This document shows, piece after piece, positions 17,654 to 27,161 of a stretch of DNA of 64,000 bases (the stretch's first letter is position 1; each line of letters begins with the position of its first letter). Where the stretch lies: contig NZ_JAUDUY010000002.1 in assembly GCF_030380815.1 (NCBI RefSeq), positions 62,001-126,000 on the forward strand. The letters run 5' to 3'. Source of the DNA: Robiginitalea aurantiaca (GTDB lineage: Bacteria; Bacteroidota; Bacteroidia; Flavobacteriales; Flavobacteriaceae). Under the pieces are notes generated by a model. The model saw only the letters and a list, made by a program, of their open reading frames with translations. It made no database searches and had not been told where the DNA came from. The translations under genes and the position numbers were made by a program.

Positions 17654-17702
17654 GGAAAAAACAAAAAGGCTAAATAAAAATTGAGAAGAAAAAATTGAAG
17701 AT

Positions 17703-19514
17703 ATGAGTAGCGAAATCAAAGAAATGGAAATTACGAGAGGCGGACAATTCCTGGTTAAGGAAACGGCCTGTGAAGATGTCTTCACCCTTGAAGACCTGAC
17801 CGAAGAACAACGGATGATGCGCGAGAGTACCATAGAATTTGTCGACCGGGAACTGTGGGCGAATTGGGAGCGCTTCGAAAAAAAGGATTACGCGTTTACC
17901 GAGGCCTGTATGAAAAAGGCCGGAGAACTGGGATTGCTTAGTATTGCTGTCCCGGAGAGTTACGGAGGTATGGGTATGGGATTTGTCTCCACCATGCTGG
18001 TCTGCGATTACATCTCGGGTGCTTCAGGTTCTTTTAGCACCGCTTTTGGAGCCCATACAGGAATTGGGACCATGCCGATTACACTCTATGGTACGGAAGA
18101 ACAAAAGGCGAAATATGTGCCGAAACTGGCTTCCGGAGAATGGATGGGAGCCTATTGCCTCACCGAACCGGGTGCCGGTTCCGACGCCAATTCGGGCAAG
18201 ACCAGGGCGGTACTTTCAGAAGATGGAAAATATTATAAGATAACCGGCCAAAAAATGTGGATTTCCAATGCCGGGTTCTGTAACCTTTTTATCGTTTTTG
18301 CCAGGATTGAAGACGATCAGTATATCACTGGATTTATTGTGGAAAACGACCCGGAGAACGGGATTACCCTTGGCGATGAAGAGAAAAAACTGGGTATTCA
18401 TTCCTCCTCCACCCGTCAGGTATTTTTCAATGAAACCAAAGTCCCTGTTGAGAACATGCTCTCTGAGCGCCAGGCTGGATTCAAAATTGCCATGAATGCC
18501 CTGAATGTAGGCCGGATAAAACTGGCCGCGGCCTGTCTTGAAGCCCAGCGAAGGGTTACAGATGAAGCCGTACGATATGCCAAGGAGCGGATGCAGTTTA
18601 AGACTCCTATTATCGAATTCGGCGCCATCAAGGCAAAAATTGCCACCATGGCGACCAATGCTTATGTAGGGGAAGCAGCTTCTTACCGGGCAGCCCGGAA
18701 TATTGAGGATCGGATAGCCATGCGCGTAGCCGAGGGAAATACGCACCAGGAGGCCGAGCTTAAAGGTGTGGAGGAATACGCCATCGAATGCTCCATCCTC
18801 AAAGTTGCTGTTTCAGAAGACGTACAGCAGACCACAGATGAAGGGATTCAGGTTTTTGGGGGAATGGGCTTCAGTGCAGATACCCCAATGGAATCTGCAT
18901 GGAGGGATGCACGGATTGCACGGATCTATGAAGGAACCAACGAAATCAACCGGATGCTTTCGGTGGGCATGCTCATCAAAAAAGCGATGAAAGGTCACGT
19001 AGACCTGCTCGGACCCGCAACAGCCGTGGGAGAGGAACTTATGGGAATTCCCAGTTTCGATACCCCGGATTACTCCGAATTATTTGCTGAGGAAAAGGAT
19101 TTGATCAAACGCCTGAAGAAAGTATTTCTGATGGTGGCTGGAAAGGCCGTACAGCAGTTTGGGCCGGACCTTGAGCAGCATCAGCAACTCTTGATGGCAG
19201 CGGCGGATATCCTCATTGAAATTTATATGGCTGAATCCGCCGTACTCAGAGCTGAAAAGAATGCGAAGCGATCTGGGGAAGACAGTCAGAAAACGCAGAT
19301 CGCCATGGCCAGGCTCTATCTGTACGAAGCAGTTGATATCATTATCAAAAAAGGCAAGGAAGCGATTGTTTCATTCGCAGAAGGGGATGAACAACGCATG
19401 ATGCTGATGGGACTTAAGCGGTTTACCAAATATCAGAATCAGCCAAACATCGTACAGTTGCGGGAGATGGTTGCAGATGCCGTCGCTGAGCAGAATGGAT
19501 ATACTTTTGACTAA
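17703..19514 (+). CDS. fadE: Acyl-CoA dehydrogenase (FadE type, with C-terminal extension)
   Basis: FAD-dependent first oxidation of beta-oxidation, 603 residues. The core has the FAD-contacting YCLTEPGAGSDA and MWISNAGF segments, the R-x-x-FG-x region, and the catalytic base Glu410 in IYEGTNEINRM. About 170 residues follow the core, an extension seen in the larger FadE-like dehydrogenases such as Bacillus FadE. The electron acceptor would be ETF; no etf genes are in the window. It is the last gene of the operon and is followed by a strong terminator. Confidence 0.93.
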   Translation: MSSEIKEMEITRGGQFLVKETACEDVFTLEDLTEEQRMMRESTIEFVDRELWANWERFEKKDYAFTEACMKKAGELGLLSIAVPESYGGMGMGFVSTMLVCDYISGASGSFSTAFGAHTGIGTMPITLYGTEEQKAKYVPKLASGEWMGAYCLTEPGAGSDANSGKTRAVLSEDGKYYKITGQKMWISNAGFCNLFIVFARIEDDQYITGFIVENDPENGITLGDEEKKLGIHSSSTRQVFFNETKVPVENMLSERQAGFKIAMNALNVGRIKLAAACLEAQRRVTDEAVRYAKERMQFKTPIIEFGAIKAKIATMATNAYVGEAASYRAARNIEDRIAMRVAEGNTHQEAELKGVEEYAIECSILKVAVSEDVQQTTDEGIQVFGGMGFSADTPMESAWRDARIARIYEGTNEINRMLSVGMLIKKAMKGHVDLLGPATAVGEELMGIPSFDTPDYSELFAEEKDLIKRLKKVFLMVAGKAVQQFGPDLEQHQQLLMAAADILIEIYMAESAVLRAEKNAKRSGEDSQKTQIAMARLYLYEAVDIIIKKGKEAIVSFAEGDEQRMMLMGLKRFTKYQNQPNIVQLREMVADAVAEQNGYTFD

Positions 19515-19536
19515 ACTACCCGCTAATCCATAGCTT

Positions 19537-19575
19537 AAAAAGGCTGTCTCCATATGAGACAGCCTTTTTTTTATT
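19537..19575 (+). terminator. Rho-independent terminator after fadE
   Basis: Perfect 10-bp stem aggctgtctc (19541-19550) / gagacagcct (19556-19565), loop catat, followed by a run of T. A-tracts on the other side extend the stem. Confidence 0.9.
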
Positions 19576-19629
19576 TTGTTCAGGCAGGATGCCCGGGAAT
19601 TCATAAATTAGAATTAGAAAAAAATCGAT

Positions 19630-20385
19630 ATGACTATGGGAATATTAAAAACGGTAGGGTGCAGCATGTTGCTTTTTACCGCCGTCATGGGTGTGAATGC
19701 GCAGGGTGCAAATACTTCGAACCCCGGGCCTGAAAAGGTTATTTACCTGACTTTTGACGATGGGCCTTTGGACGGAAGCGAAAAAATAAATGACGCCATT
19801 GTTTATGAAAAAGTACCCATTACGGTATTATTGGTTGGCAAGCACGCTGAAGCAATGCCCGATTATGTCGACTTATATAAGAAGAACGCTTACATTGAAG
19901 TGGGGAACCACAGTTATTCCCATGCGCGTAACCACTACTCTAAGTTCTATTTCGATCCTGCAGGGGTTCTGGAAGATTTTCTGAAAAGTGACACCATCAT
20001 AAATTCAGCAGACAGGGTCGCGCGTCTTCCCGGAAGGAATATGTGGCGCATTGGAGACCGGAAAAAGGACGATATAGCGAGTGGGTCGGAAGCGGCCGAT
20101 CTGCTGGCTGAAAATAGCTTTGAGATTTATGGATGGGATATGGAGTGGTTCCACGATCCGAAAACCGCTGAACCCGTAGGCACTGCGGAAGAATTATTCC
20201 ATGAGATTGAAAAGCATCTGGACCGGGGAAGGACTTTCACCAAAGGACACCTGGTACTGCTATGCCATGATGAAATGTTCAGTAAGGATTACGAGGAAAC
20301 AGAATTAAAAAAGTTAATCGAATTACTCAAAACCCGCAAGGATGTGCAGTTTGGACGTCTTAAGGATTACCCCAAAGGCTCCTAG
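19630..20385 (+). CDS. Exported polysaccharide deacetylase family protein (CE4)
   Basis: Secreted protein of 251 residues with signal peptide ending near VNAQG. The NodB/CE4 motifs are visible: motif 1 YLTFDDGP (catalytic and metal Asp), motif 2 NHSYSHA with the H-S-x-x-H metal ligands, and motif 3 as ARLPGRNMWR. Metal-dependent N- or O-deacetylation of a glycan is the family reaction; peptidoglycan, chitin and xylan are all possible substrates. It stands alone between a terminator and an unlinked PLP decarboxylase gene. Confidence 0.82.
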   Translation: MTMGILKTVGCSMLLFTAVMGVNAQGANTSNPGPEKVIYLTFDDGPLDGSEKINDAIVYEKVPITVLLVGKHAEAMPDYVDLYKKNAYIEVGNHSYSHARNHYSKFYFDPAGVLEDFLKSDTIINSADRVARLPGRNMWRIGDRKKDDIASGSEAADLLAENSFEIYGWDMEWFHDPKTAEPVGTAEELFHEIEKHLDRGRTFTKGHLVLLCHDEMFSKDYEETELKKLIELLKTRKDVQFGRLKDYPKGS

Positions 20386-20496
20386 ATCCTTCGAGGTACT
20401 TGTCGGGTACCCCTAAAAGTGACTGTTGCAGATGGGAATATCAGAAACTCGTCTTGGAATACGTGAACTTCTATCGAGATCTAACTACTTTCTCAT

Positions 20497-21930
20497 ATGG
20501 CAAAAGACCGAGTGCAACAGCTCTATGACCCCGGGGCCTTCCATGAAATGGGTCACAAACTGATAGATCAGTTATCCCGATATCTGACAGAGGCCCAAAA
20601 AGGGGAAGCGCGCGTACTCCCCTTTATCAGCCCTGTAAAAATGCTGGAATTCTGGAAAGGCTTTCCACATTCGGATTCGGTGGAAGAACTTGTTGCGGAA
20701 ATGCTTAAGCACACTACAAACGTCCACCATCCCCTTTATATGGGCCATCAGGTGGCCCCTCCCCTTCCATTGGCCTCCCTGATGGCCCTTTTGGGAGGTT
20801 TTCTCAACAACGGAATGGCCGTCTACGAAATGGGTATGGCACCAACGGCCATGGAACGGATCGTCACAGACTGGCTGTGCGCGCAAATCGGTTACAAAAC
20901 CTCTTCCCGGGGTATTTTGACTTCGGGCGGTACCCTGGCCAATCTCACTGCCCTGCTCTCAGCCCGTCGGAATGCTGTTGCGGACGACATATGGAACCAG
21001 GGATATAACGGAGGGCTCGCAATCCTCGTAAGTGAAGCCGCTCATTACTGCGTGGACAGGGCTGCCCGCATTATGGGGCTGGGAGAAGCCGGGGTTTTGA
21101 AGGTTCCCGTCCTTGAAGATTTTAGCATGGACACATCCAAACTACCTGAGATTTATGAGGCCGCCCGCCAAAAAGGCCTTACACCCTTCGCTATTGTTGG
21201 AAGTGCACCTTGCACAGCCACAGGAAGTTACGACGATCTTGAAGCCCTGGCGGAATTTGCAGCTGCCCGGAAGCTCTGGTTTCATGTCGATGGGGCTCAC
21301 GGGGGTCCGGCTGTTCTCTCGGAAAAATACCGCTTCCTTGTACGCGGGATGGAAGGGGCGGACTCCGTCGTAATTGACGGTCATAAAATGATGGGGATGC
21401 CTGTTATCACAACAGCGCTATTGTTCGCTGACGGTGCCACCTCCTATAACACCTTTAGCCAGGAAGCGGAATATCTGTTAGCCGATACCCTTGAAGAAGA
21501 CTGGTTCAACGGGGCAAAACGCACTTTTGAATGCACCAAGCTAACCAGTGCACTCAGTTGGTATGCAGTATTAAATACCTACGGGGAAGGTATTTTTGAA
21601 GCTTACCTGAACAGGCAGTACGACCTGGCGCAAACTTTTGCGAAACGCATCCGAAACAGACCGGACTGGGAACTCGCCTGTAAGCCACAATCAAACATCT
21701 TGTGCTTCCGATGGGCTCCCTCAGGTATCCCACCCGAAACCCTGGATGATCTGAATGCACGCCTTCGGGCCCAGGTCCTGGAGGAGGGGCGTTTCTATAT
21801 CGTACAAACACGTTTGAAAGGAAAGCTATACCTGCGCACGAGCCTGATGAATCCATTTACTGAGATAGCAAACCTGGAGGAACTCCTCGACTATCTGGAA
21901 GACAAGGGAATAAAACTCCTCAACCCATAA
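20497..21930 (+). CDS. PLP-dependent group II amino acid decarboxylase
   Basis: Cytoplasmic decarboxylase of 477 residues in the glutamate/aromatic amino acid/2,4-diaminobutyrate decarboxylase family. The PLP-binding Lys297 is in DGHKMMGMP, preceded by the stacking His in SEAAHYCVDRAA and the WFHVDGAHGG segment with the PLP-nitrogen Asp. TSGGTLANLTALLSAR is the usual phosphate-cup region. Substrate specificity cannot be assigned; the N-terminal part (HHPLYMGHQVAPPLPLA) is typical of diaminobutyrate- or tyrosine-type members. No transporter or siderophore genes flank it. Confidence 0.85.
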   Translation: MAKDRVQQLYDPGAFHEMGHKLIDQLSRYLTEAQKGEARVLPFISPVKMLEFWKGFPHSDSVEELVAEMLKHTTNVHHPLYMGHQVAPPLPLASLMALLGGFLNNGMAVYEMGMAPTAMERIVTDWLCAQIGYKTSSRGILTSGGTLANLTALLSARRNAVADDIWNQGYNGGLAILVSEAAHYCVDRAARIMGLGEAGVLKVPVLEDFSMDTSKLPEIYEAARQKGLTPFAIVGSAPCTATGSYDDLEALAEFAAARKLWFHVDGAHGGPAVLSEKYRFLVRGMEGADSVVIDGHKMMGMPVITTALLFADGATSYNTFSQEAEYLLADTLEEDWFNGAKRTFECTKLTSALSWYAVLNTYGEGIFEAYLNRQYDLAQTFAKRIRNRPDWELACKPQSNILCFRWAPSGIPPETLDDLNARLRAQVLEEGRFYIVQTRLKGKLYLRTSLMNPFTEIANLEELLDYLEDKGIKLLNP

Positions 21931-22038
21931 AGTGCTTTGAGAGAACCGCAGAAGGACCCATTGGGAATACTGTTGGGAAACAAAACCTATATGCCTTTCC
22001 CAAAAGACCGGGATTCGGGTGGGTTTGGCTTTTAAAGT

Positions 22039-23841
22039 CTATTCCTGAAGGCTCGTCAAAACCTGTTGATCGCTCGCCTGACGTGAAAAATTCAGGGCGC
22101 ATTCGATCAAAGCCAAATGGGAATAGGCCTGGGGGAAATTCCCGAGCAGGCGCTTGGTTTTAAAATCGATATCCTCGCTAAAAAGCCCCAGGTGGTTGCT
22201 GTATCCCAGGACACGATCAAACCACTCCCTGGAACGCTCCACCTCCCCGATGCGGAATAAACTATTTATAAACCAGAAGGTGCAGATCGTAAAGGAGGAC
22301 GTGGGCAGGCCAAAATCATCCTCATTCTTATACCTGAACAACAGTCCATCCTGACTCAACTCCCGTTCAATGGCCTTTACGGTATTCACATAGCGGGGGT
22401 CAAGAGCTTCGATAAAACCATAGGTTTCCATCAACAGGACTGAGGCATCCAGATATGGACTGCCATAGGATTGTGTAAAGGCTTTAACTTCCCCGTTCCA
22501 GGCCTTTTCAAGGATTTCCTCCCGAATTTCGCTTTCCAACGGAAGCCATTTGTCGATTTTGCGTTGTTTGCGGAAAATGCGCGCAATTTTGATGGCGCGG
22601 TCGATGGCCACCCAACAGAGAACCTTTGAAAAAGTAAAATGCCGGTCTTCCGTCCGGAACTCCCAGATTCCTTTATCGGGCTCTTTCCAGTGTTTTTCAA
22701 CGATCCAGACAATCCCTTTAGTCAGGGACCATAGCTCCTCCCCGTTTTCAATATCATTGGGAAAACGAAGGAGCTGGGTATGAATCATGTCCATCAGGAT
22801 GCCGTAAATGTCATTCTGGCGTTGTTCAAAGGCTGCATTTCCAACCCGTACGGGTCCACTGCCCTTATAGCCACTGAGATGGTCCAGTATCTTTTCCGTC
22901 AGTTGTTTTTCCTTATTGATGCCGTACATGATCTGCAGCTTCTCATCCTTATCCGGTATGAGATCTACAATAAACCGGAGGTAGCGCTGGGCTACTTCCT
23001 TATGCCCGAGATCGGATACTACCTTAACGGCCATTGAAGCATCCCGGATCCAGCAAAATCTATAGTCCCAATTGCGGACCTCCCCCAGGGTTTCCGGCAG
23101 GGAGGTGGTGGCCGCGGCGAGTATTGCCCCTGATTTCTGATAACTGAGCAATTTCAGGGTAATGGCCGAGCGCTTAATGACTCCGTTGTATTTGCGATAG
23201 TCCGGGGTTCTGCTGCTCCAGTTCAGCCAATAGACTTTTGTACGTTCCATTTCAACGTACATTTTCTTTACCGTGGGCTTAAAGAGCTTTTCATTATACC
23301 CGATCAGGAAATACCCATCTTCCTCGAGCGTGATGGTCCGCCCCTCAACTATGGCATTCTTGTTGAATGAGGTATAGAGGAAGATCGTATCGAATTTATC
23401 CCCATAGGTAAGACTGACGATAAAGGGGTGCTTGACGTAGGTTTGGGTTTCACCTTTGGCGTATTCCAAACGGGGGTCGTAACGCACCTTAAATTCAGGG
23501 CTACCTCCAAGGAGGCTGATATATCGAATAATTTCCGGAGGGGTGTGAAAACTGCCGTCCCTTTTCTGGTATCGGGGCATAAAATCACGAACCTCGAATA
23601 CATGTGGGCCTTTGCGGTATCTGGTAATCAGGAGTGCCGTGTCCTTTTTGTAACGCTGTGTAATCTCGTAGTCGGCGTCGACCACGATTTCAAAGCGTCC
23701 CCCTTTTTCCTCATCCAAAAGCCTGGCGAATACAGAGGAAGAGTCGAATTCCGGTAAACAACACCAGTCCAGGGATCCGGTTTTTGATATAAGTGCAGCG
23801 GAACGGCAATTCCCAATGATTCCATAATCCAGATTATCCAT
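22039..23841 (-). CDS. Glycoside hydrolase family 15 protein (glucoamylase/trehalase-like)
   Basis: 600-residue cytoplasmic enzyme without signal peptide. It begins DNLDYGIIGNCRSAALI and SLDWCCLPEFDS, a start typical of the GH15 group that includes archaeal glucoamylases and actinobacterial trehalases. The substrate-binding motif RNWDYRFCWIRD is at 256-267 and the probable catalytic base Glu556 is in LFSEDIDF near the C-terminus. Its start is about 100 bases from the divergent trehalose-6-phosphate synthase/phosphatase gene, which argues for trehalose hydrolysis or a linked glucan substrate. This is an inference from context; starch-type oligosaccharides remain possible. Confidence 0.87.
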   Translation of the reverse strand: MDNLDYGIIGNCRSAALISKTGSLDWCCLPEFDSSSVFARLLDEEKGGRFEIVVDADYEITQRYKKDTALLITRYRKGPHVFEVRDFMPRYQKRDGSFHTPPEIIRYISLLGGSPEFKVRYDPRLEYAKGETQTYVKHPFIVSLTYGDKFDTIFLYTSFNKNAIVEGRTITLEEDGYFLIGYNEKLFKPTVKKMYVEMERTKVYWLNWSSRTPDYRKYNGVIKRSAITLKLLSYQKSGAILAAATTSLPETLGEVRNWDYRFCWIRDASMAVKVVSDLGHKEVAQRYLRFIVDLIPDKDEKLQIMYGINKEKQLTEKILDHLSGYKGSGPVRVGNAAFEQRQNDIYGILMDMIHTQLLRFPNDIENGEELWSLTKGIVWIVEKHWKEPDKGIWEFRTEDRHFTFSKVLCWVAIDRAIKIARIFRKQRKIDKWLPLESEIREEILEKAWNGEVKAFTQSYGSPYLDASVLLMETYGFIEALDPRYVNTVKAIERELSQDGLLFRYKNEDDFGLPTSSFTICTFWFINSLFRIGEVERSREWFDRVLGYSNHLGLFSEDIDFKTKRLLGNFPQAYSHLALIECALNFSRQASDQQVLTSLQE

Positions 23842-23942
23842 AGGCTGTAAATGTGCTAATTCTTAAACATTAATTGGCTATACCCCTTAATTTGACGAAA
23901 TTTAGGCAAAACCAAAGCTTAAAAGATACAAAAGCCCGAATA

Positions 23943-26153
23943 ATGCGCAAAACCATAATCCTTTCCAACAGACTACCGGTTCAATTACAGATAAATGAAG
24001 GAAAAATGCAGGCCAAACCCAGCGTTGGGGGGCTTGCCACCGGAATGAAATCTGTTCATCAGGAGGGTGAAAGCCTATGGATCGGATGGAGCGGGCTTAC
24101 CCAGGAGGAAATCCCGGAAGATCTTGAAAGCGAAATTGACCTGGCCCTTGAGGAACACGGTTGCAGTAAGGTGCGCTTGACGGAGGCGGAGGTAGAAGGA
24201 TTTTACTATGGTTTCAGCAATCGGACCATCTGGCCCCTTTATCACTATTTCCTGGAGTATGCCGAATTTGAACTTTCCAATTGGAAAATATACGAAGCAG
24301 TCAACCGGAAATTTGCAAATGCGGTCCTGGAACAGGCATCGGGAGACGATATCCTCTGGGTTCACGACTACCAGCTTATGCTGGTCCCACAAATGGTTCG
24401 GGAAGAACGCCCGGATCTGTCAATCGGCTTCTTCCTGCACATTCCATTTCCCTCATATGAGATATTCCGGACCCTTCCATGGAGGGAGGAAATACTAAAA
24501 GGCTTATTGGGAGCTGATCTGATCGGATTCCACACTTATGATTATGAACGTCACTTTCTGAGTTCGGTCCGCAGGGTGCTTGGGCTCGAGGTGAATTTCA
24601 ATGAGATCAATCTGGAAGACCGTATGGCTAAAGTGGACTCCTTTCCCATGGGAATTGATTACGCTAAATTTCATGAAGCGGCCAAAAAAAATGCGGACCA
24701 GAAAGATGGAGAACAATCCGATCTTCAAAGGCGACTCTACGCACATAAAGCTTCGACCCCCGATGCCAAGTTCTTTCTCTCCATCGACCGTCTGGATTAC
24801 TCCAAGGGTATCGCAAAGCGGCTCAAGGCCTTTGAATACTTTTTAGGTAAATACCCGGAGTACAAGGAGAAGGTGAGGCTTATCATCCTGGCCGTACCCT
24901 CCCGCTCTAAAGTCCCCCAGTATCAATTGCTTAAAAAGGAGATTGACGAACTTGTGGGCCGGATCAATGGGGAACTCTCTACCGTGAGCTGGACACCAAT
25001 ATGGTACTTTTACCGCTCTCTGGGGTTTGAAAATCTGGTAGACCTGTACACCAGCTGTGATATCGCATGGCTCACCCCGATACGGGATGGGATGAACCTG
25101 GTCGCCAAGGAATACATTGCCACCCGCACGGATAAAACAGGCGTCCTTATCTTAAGTGAGATGGCCGGCTCGGCCAATGAAATGCACGAAGCGCTGTTGA
25201 TCAATCCCAACAATTTCGAACAGATAGCCGATTCCCTGCATCGGGCAATCAACATGCCGGAAGCGGAGCAAAAGGCACGGAATACACCCATGCAAAAGCG
25301 CCTGGCCCGCTATAATGTGGAAAAATGGGCCGGTGATTTCATGGAATCCCTCCTGACGCATAAACAATCGGATCCGCCCTACGTCGCCCGCAGACTTACG
25401 GTAGATCTTACCAATACCATGATGACACAGTATCGCAAGGCGCGTAATCGCATCCTGTTCCTGGATTATGATGGCACCCTTGCCGGATTTAAAAACGATC
25501 CGCAAAAGGCAAGTCCGGATGCGGAGCTGCTCAAAATGCTTGACGCCCTCTACGAGCAAAAGGACACCGATATTTTCATCATCAGCGGAAGGGACAAAGA
25601 CACCCTGGGTAAATGGTTTGACGGAAGGGGGTATTCTATGATCGTTGAACACGGGGTATGGATATCGGAAGGAGGCAGTGCGTTCCAGCTCCTGGAGAAT
25701 GTAAAGAATGACTGGATGCCAAAAATCCGGCCCGTCCTCGAATCCTTTGTGGACCGCACTCCGGGGTCGTTTATTGAAGACAAGAATTACTCCATGGCCT
25801 GGCATTACCGAAATACGGACCCGGATTTTGGACAAAAACGCGCTACCGAACTGAATACCGTCCTCACCTCCCTGATTGCCAATGACGACCTGAGTGTCTT
25901 AAACGGCAACAAGGTCGTGGAAATTAAAAGCAGTAACGTCAACAAAGGACGGGCAGCCATGCGGATGATCGCACGGAAAGATTACGACTTCATCTTTGCC
26001 ATTGGAGATGACTGGACTGATGAGTTTATGTTCCAGGAATTACCTGAGGACGCGATTACCGTTAAAGTCGGACGCATGAAAACCCAGGCGAAATTTTACC
26101 TGGAGGGAATCCCGGCAGCCCGTGCCCTTATCCATCGTTTTACCGAAATGTAG
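23943..26153 (+). CDS. Fused trehalose-6-phosphate synthase/phosphatase
   Basis: Bifunctional enzyme of 736 residues: an N-terminal GT20 synthase (UDP-glucose + glucose-6-P to trehalose-6-P) and a C-terminal HAD phosphatase. Synthase landmarks include SNRLPV at the start, WVHDYQLMLVP, FFLHIPFPSYEIFRTLP, RLDYSKGIAKRL and DGMNLVAKEY. The phosphatase has FLDYDGTLAGF with nucleophile Asp508 and Asp510, IISGRDK, and GDDWTDEFMF. The longest frame begins 23 codons earlier, but the conserved MRKTIILSNRLP start at 23943 is chosen. It makes trehalose as an osmolyte or reserve and is divergent from the GH15 gene. Confidence 0.95.
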   Translation: MRKTIILSNRLPVQLQINEGKMQAKPSVGGLATGMKSVHQEGESLWIGWSGLTQEEIPEDLESEIDLALEEHGCSKVRLTEAEVEGFYYGFSNRTIWPLYHYFLEYAEFELSNWKIYEAVNRKFANAVLEQASGDDILWVHDYQLMLVPQMVREERPDLSIGFFLHIPFPSYEIFRTLPWREEILKGLLGADLIGFHTYDYERHFLSSVRRVLGLEVNFNEINLEDRMAKVDSFPMGIDYAKFHEAAKKNADQKDGEQSDLQRRLYAHKASTPDAKFFLSIDRLDYSKGIAKRLKAFEYFLGKYPEYKEKVRLIILAVPSRSKVPQYQLLKKEIDELVGRINGELSTVSWTPIWYFYRSLGFENLVDLYTSCDIAWLTPIRDGMNLVAKEYIATRTDKTGVLILSEMAGSANEMHEALLINPNNFEQIADSLHRAINMPEAEQKARNTPMQKRLARYNVEKWAGDFMESLLTHKQSDPPYVARRLTVDLTNTMMTQYRKARNRILFLDYDGTLAGFKNDPQKASPDAELLKMLDALYEQKDTDIFIISGRDKDTLGKWFDGRGYSMIVEHGVWISEGGSAFQLLENVKNDWMPKIRPVLESFVDRTPGSFIEDKNYSMAWHYRNTDPDFGQKRATELNTVLTSLIANDDLSVLNGNKVVEIKSSNVNKGRAAMRMIARKDYDFIFAIGDDWTDEFMFQELPEDAITVKVGRMKTQAKFYLEGIPAARALIHRFTEM

Positions 26154-26273
26154 GCGTACAATTAGACCGGTTTGTTGTCAGAATCCCGTGAAATGGTTAC
26201 TTTACCCCTTTAGAGCCCAAATGCAAGGAACACTCAAGAAATACCATTCGAAATACTTAACAACCAATGCTTT

Positions 26274-27158
26274 ATGATTTATCGTAACTCGGTTGAATCT
26301 ATTGTCTTAACGCTATTGCTGACCCTTGGAGGTGCTTGTGTTTTCGCTCAGCCCGAAACAGATGTATACCTGGCCACCTTAGAGCATAAAAAGGATGGCT
26401 TTGAGGTTTCTACCCCCGAGAATATTTCCAGGAACCCCGGATATGATAATCAGCCCTACTTTCTCAATGAAGATGCCCTTCTGTATTCCAGAACACGGAA
26501 CGGCCAAACGGATATCGCAAAGTATTCCCTGTCCAAAGCGGAAATCACCTGGATTTCAGATACCCCCGGAGGCAGTGAATACTCCCCGGTAAAAATACCA
26601 GCCCAGGAGGCAGTTTCTTCAATCCGACTGGATACAACTGGGCTTCAGCGCCTTTATAGCTATCCCCTTGACGGCGGTGCGAACACCCTCTTAATTGCAG
26701 ATCTTAAAATAGGGTATCACCTCTGGTACACCCCGGAAGTATTGGTCTGCACCGTTCTTATCGATAACCGCATGGACCTCGTGGTTGTGAATTTAAAAGA
26801 TGGCAGTAGGTATACGTATCAGAAAAATGTCGGCAGGTCCTTAGAGCGAATTCCGGATTCGGACCGGATCAGTTATACGGCCCTCGAGGAGGGAAAGCTC
26901 ATGGTTAAATCCATGAATCCCATATCAGGAGCCACTGAAACCATCGCTGAACTCCCCAAAGGCGTTCAGGATATTTGCTGGCTGGACCCCGTCCAAATCA
27001 TCTGTGGTGTGGGGGCAGCATTACATGTATTTAAAGTAAAAGAGAAAGGCCCCTGGAAACCGTTTTATTCGCTTCAAAATTCAAAATCCAGCATTAGCCG
27101 TATAGCCTATGATATCCCATCGAATAATCTGGCATTGGTGGTCGAAGTCCTGGAATAA
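26274..27158 (+). CDS. Exported TolB-like propeller protein
   Basis: 294-residue secreted protein, signal peptide about 25 residues (ending ACVFAQPE). The body has WD40/TolB-like blades, e.g. NPGYDNQPYFLNEDALLYSR and TRNGQTDIAKYSLSKAEITW, typical of PD40 repeats. It is the first gene of a tight operon followed 3 bases later by a TMEM175-like gene and then exported peptidases. Function unknown; a ligand- or peptide-binding role in the periplasm is possible but unproven. Confidence 0.65.
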   Translation: MIYRNSVESIVLTLLLTLGGACVFAQPETDVYLATLEHKKDGFEVSTPENISRNPGYDNQPYFLNEDALLYSRTRNGQTDIAKYSLSKAEITWISDTPGGSEYSPVKIPAQEAVSSIRLDTTGLQRLYSYPLDGGANTLLIADLKIGYHLWYTPEVLVCTVLIDNRMDLVVVNLKDGSRYTYQKNVGRSLERIPDSDRISYTALEEGKLMVKSMNPISGATETIAELPKGVQDICWLDPVQIICGVGAALHVFKVKEKGPWKPFYSLQNSKSSISRIAYDIPSNNLALVVEVLE

Positions 27159-27161
27159 ATT

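Noticed and set aside
25152-25835. 227-codon open frame on the minus strand
   Set aside because: Antisense to the trehalose synthase/phosphatase junction; shadow of a well-supported gene.
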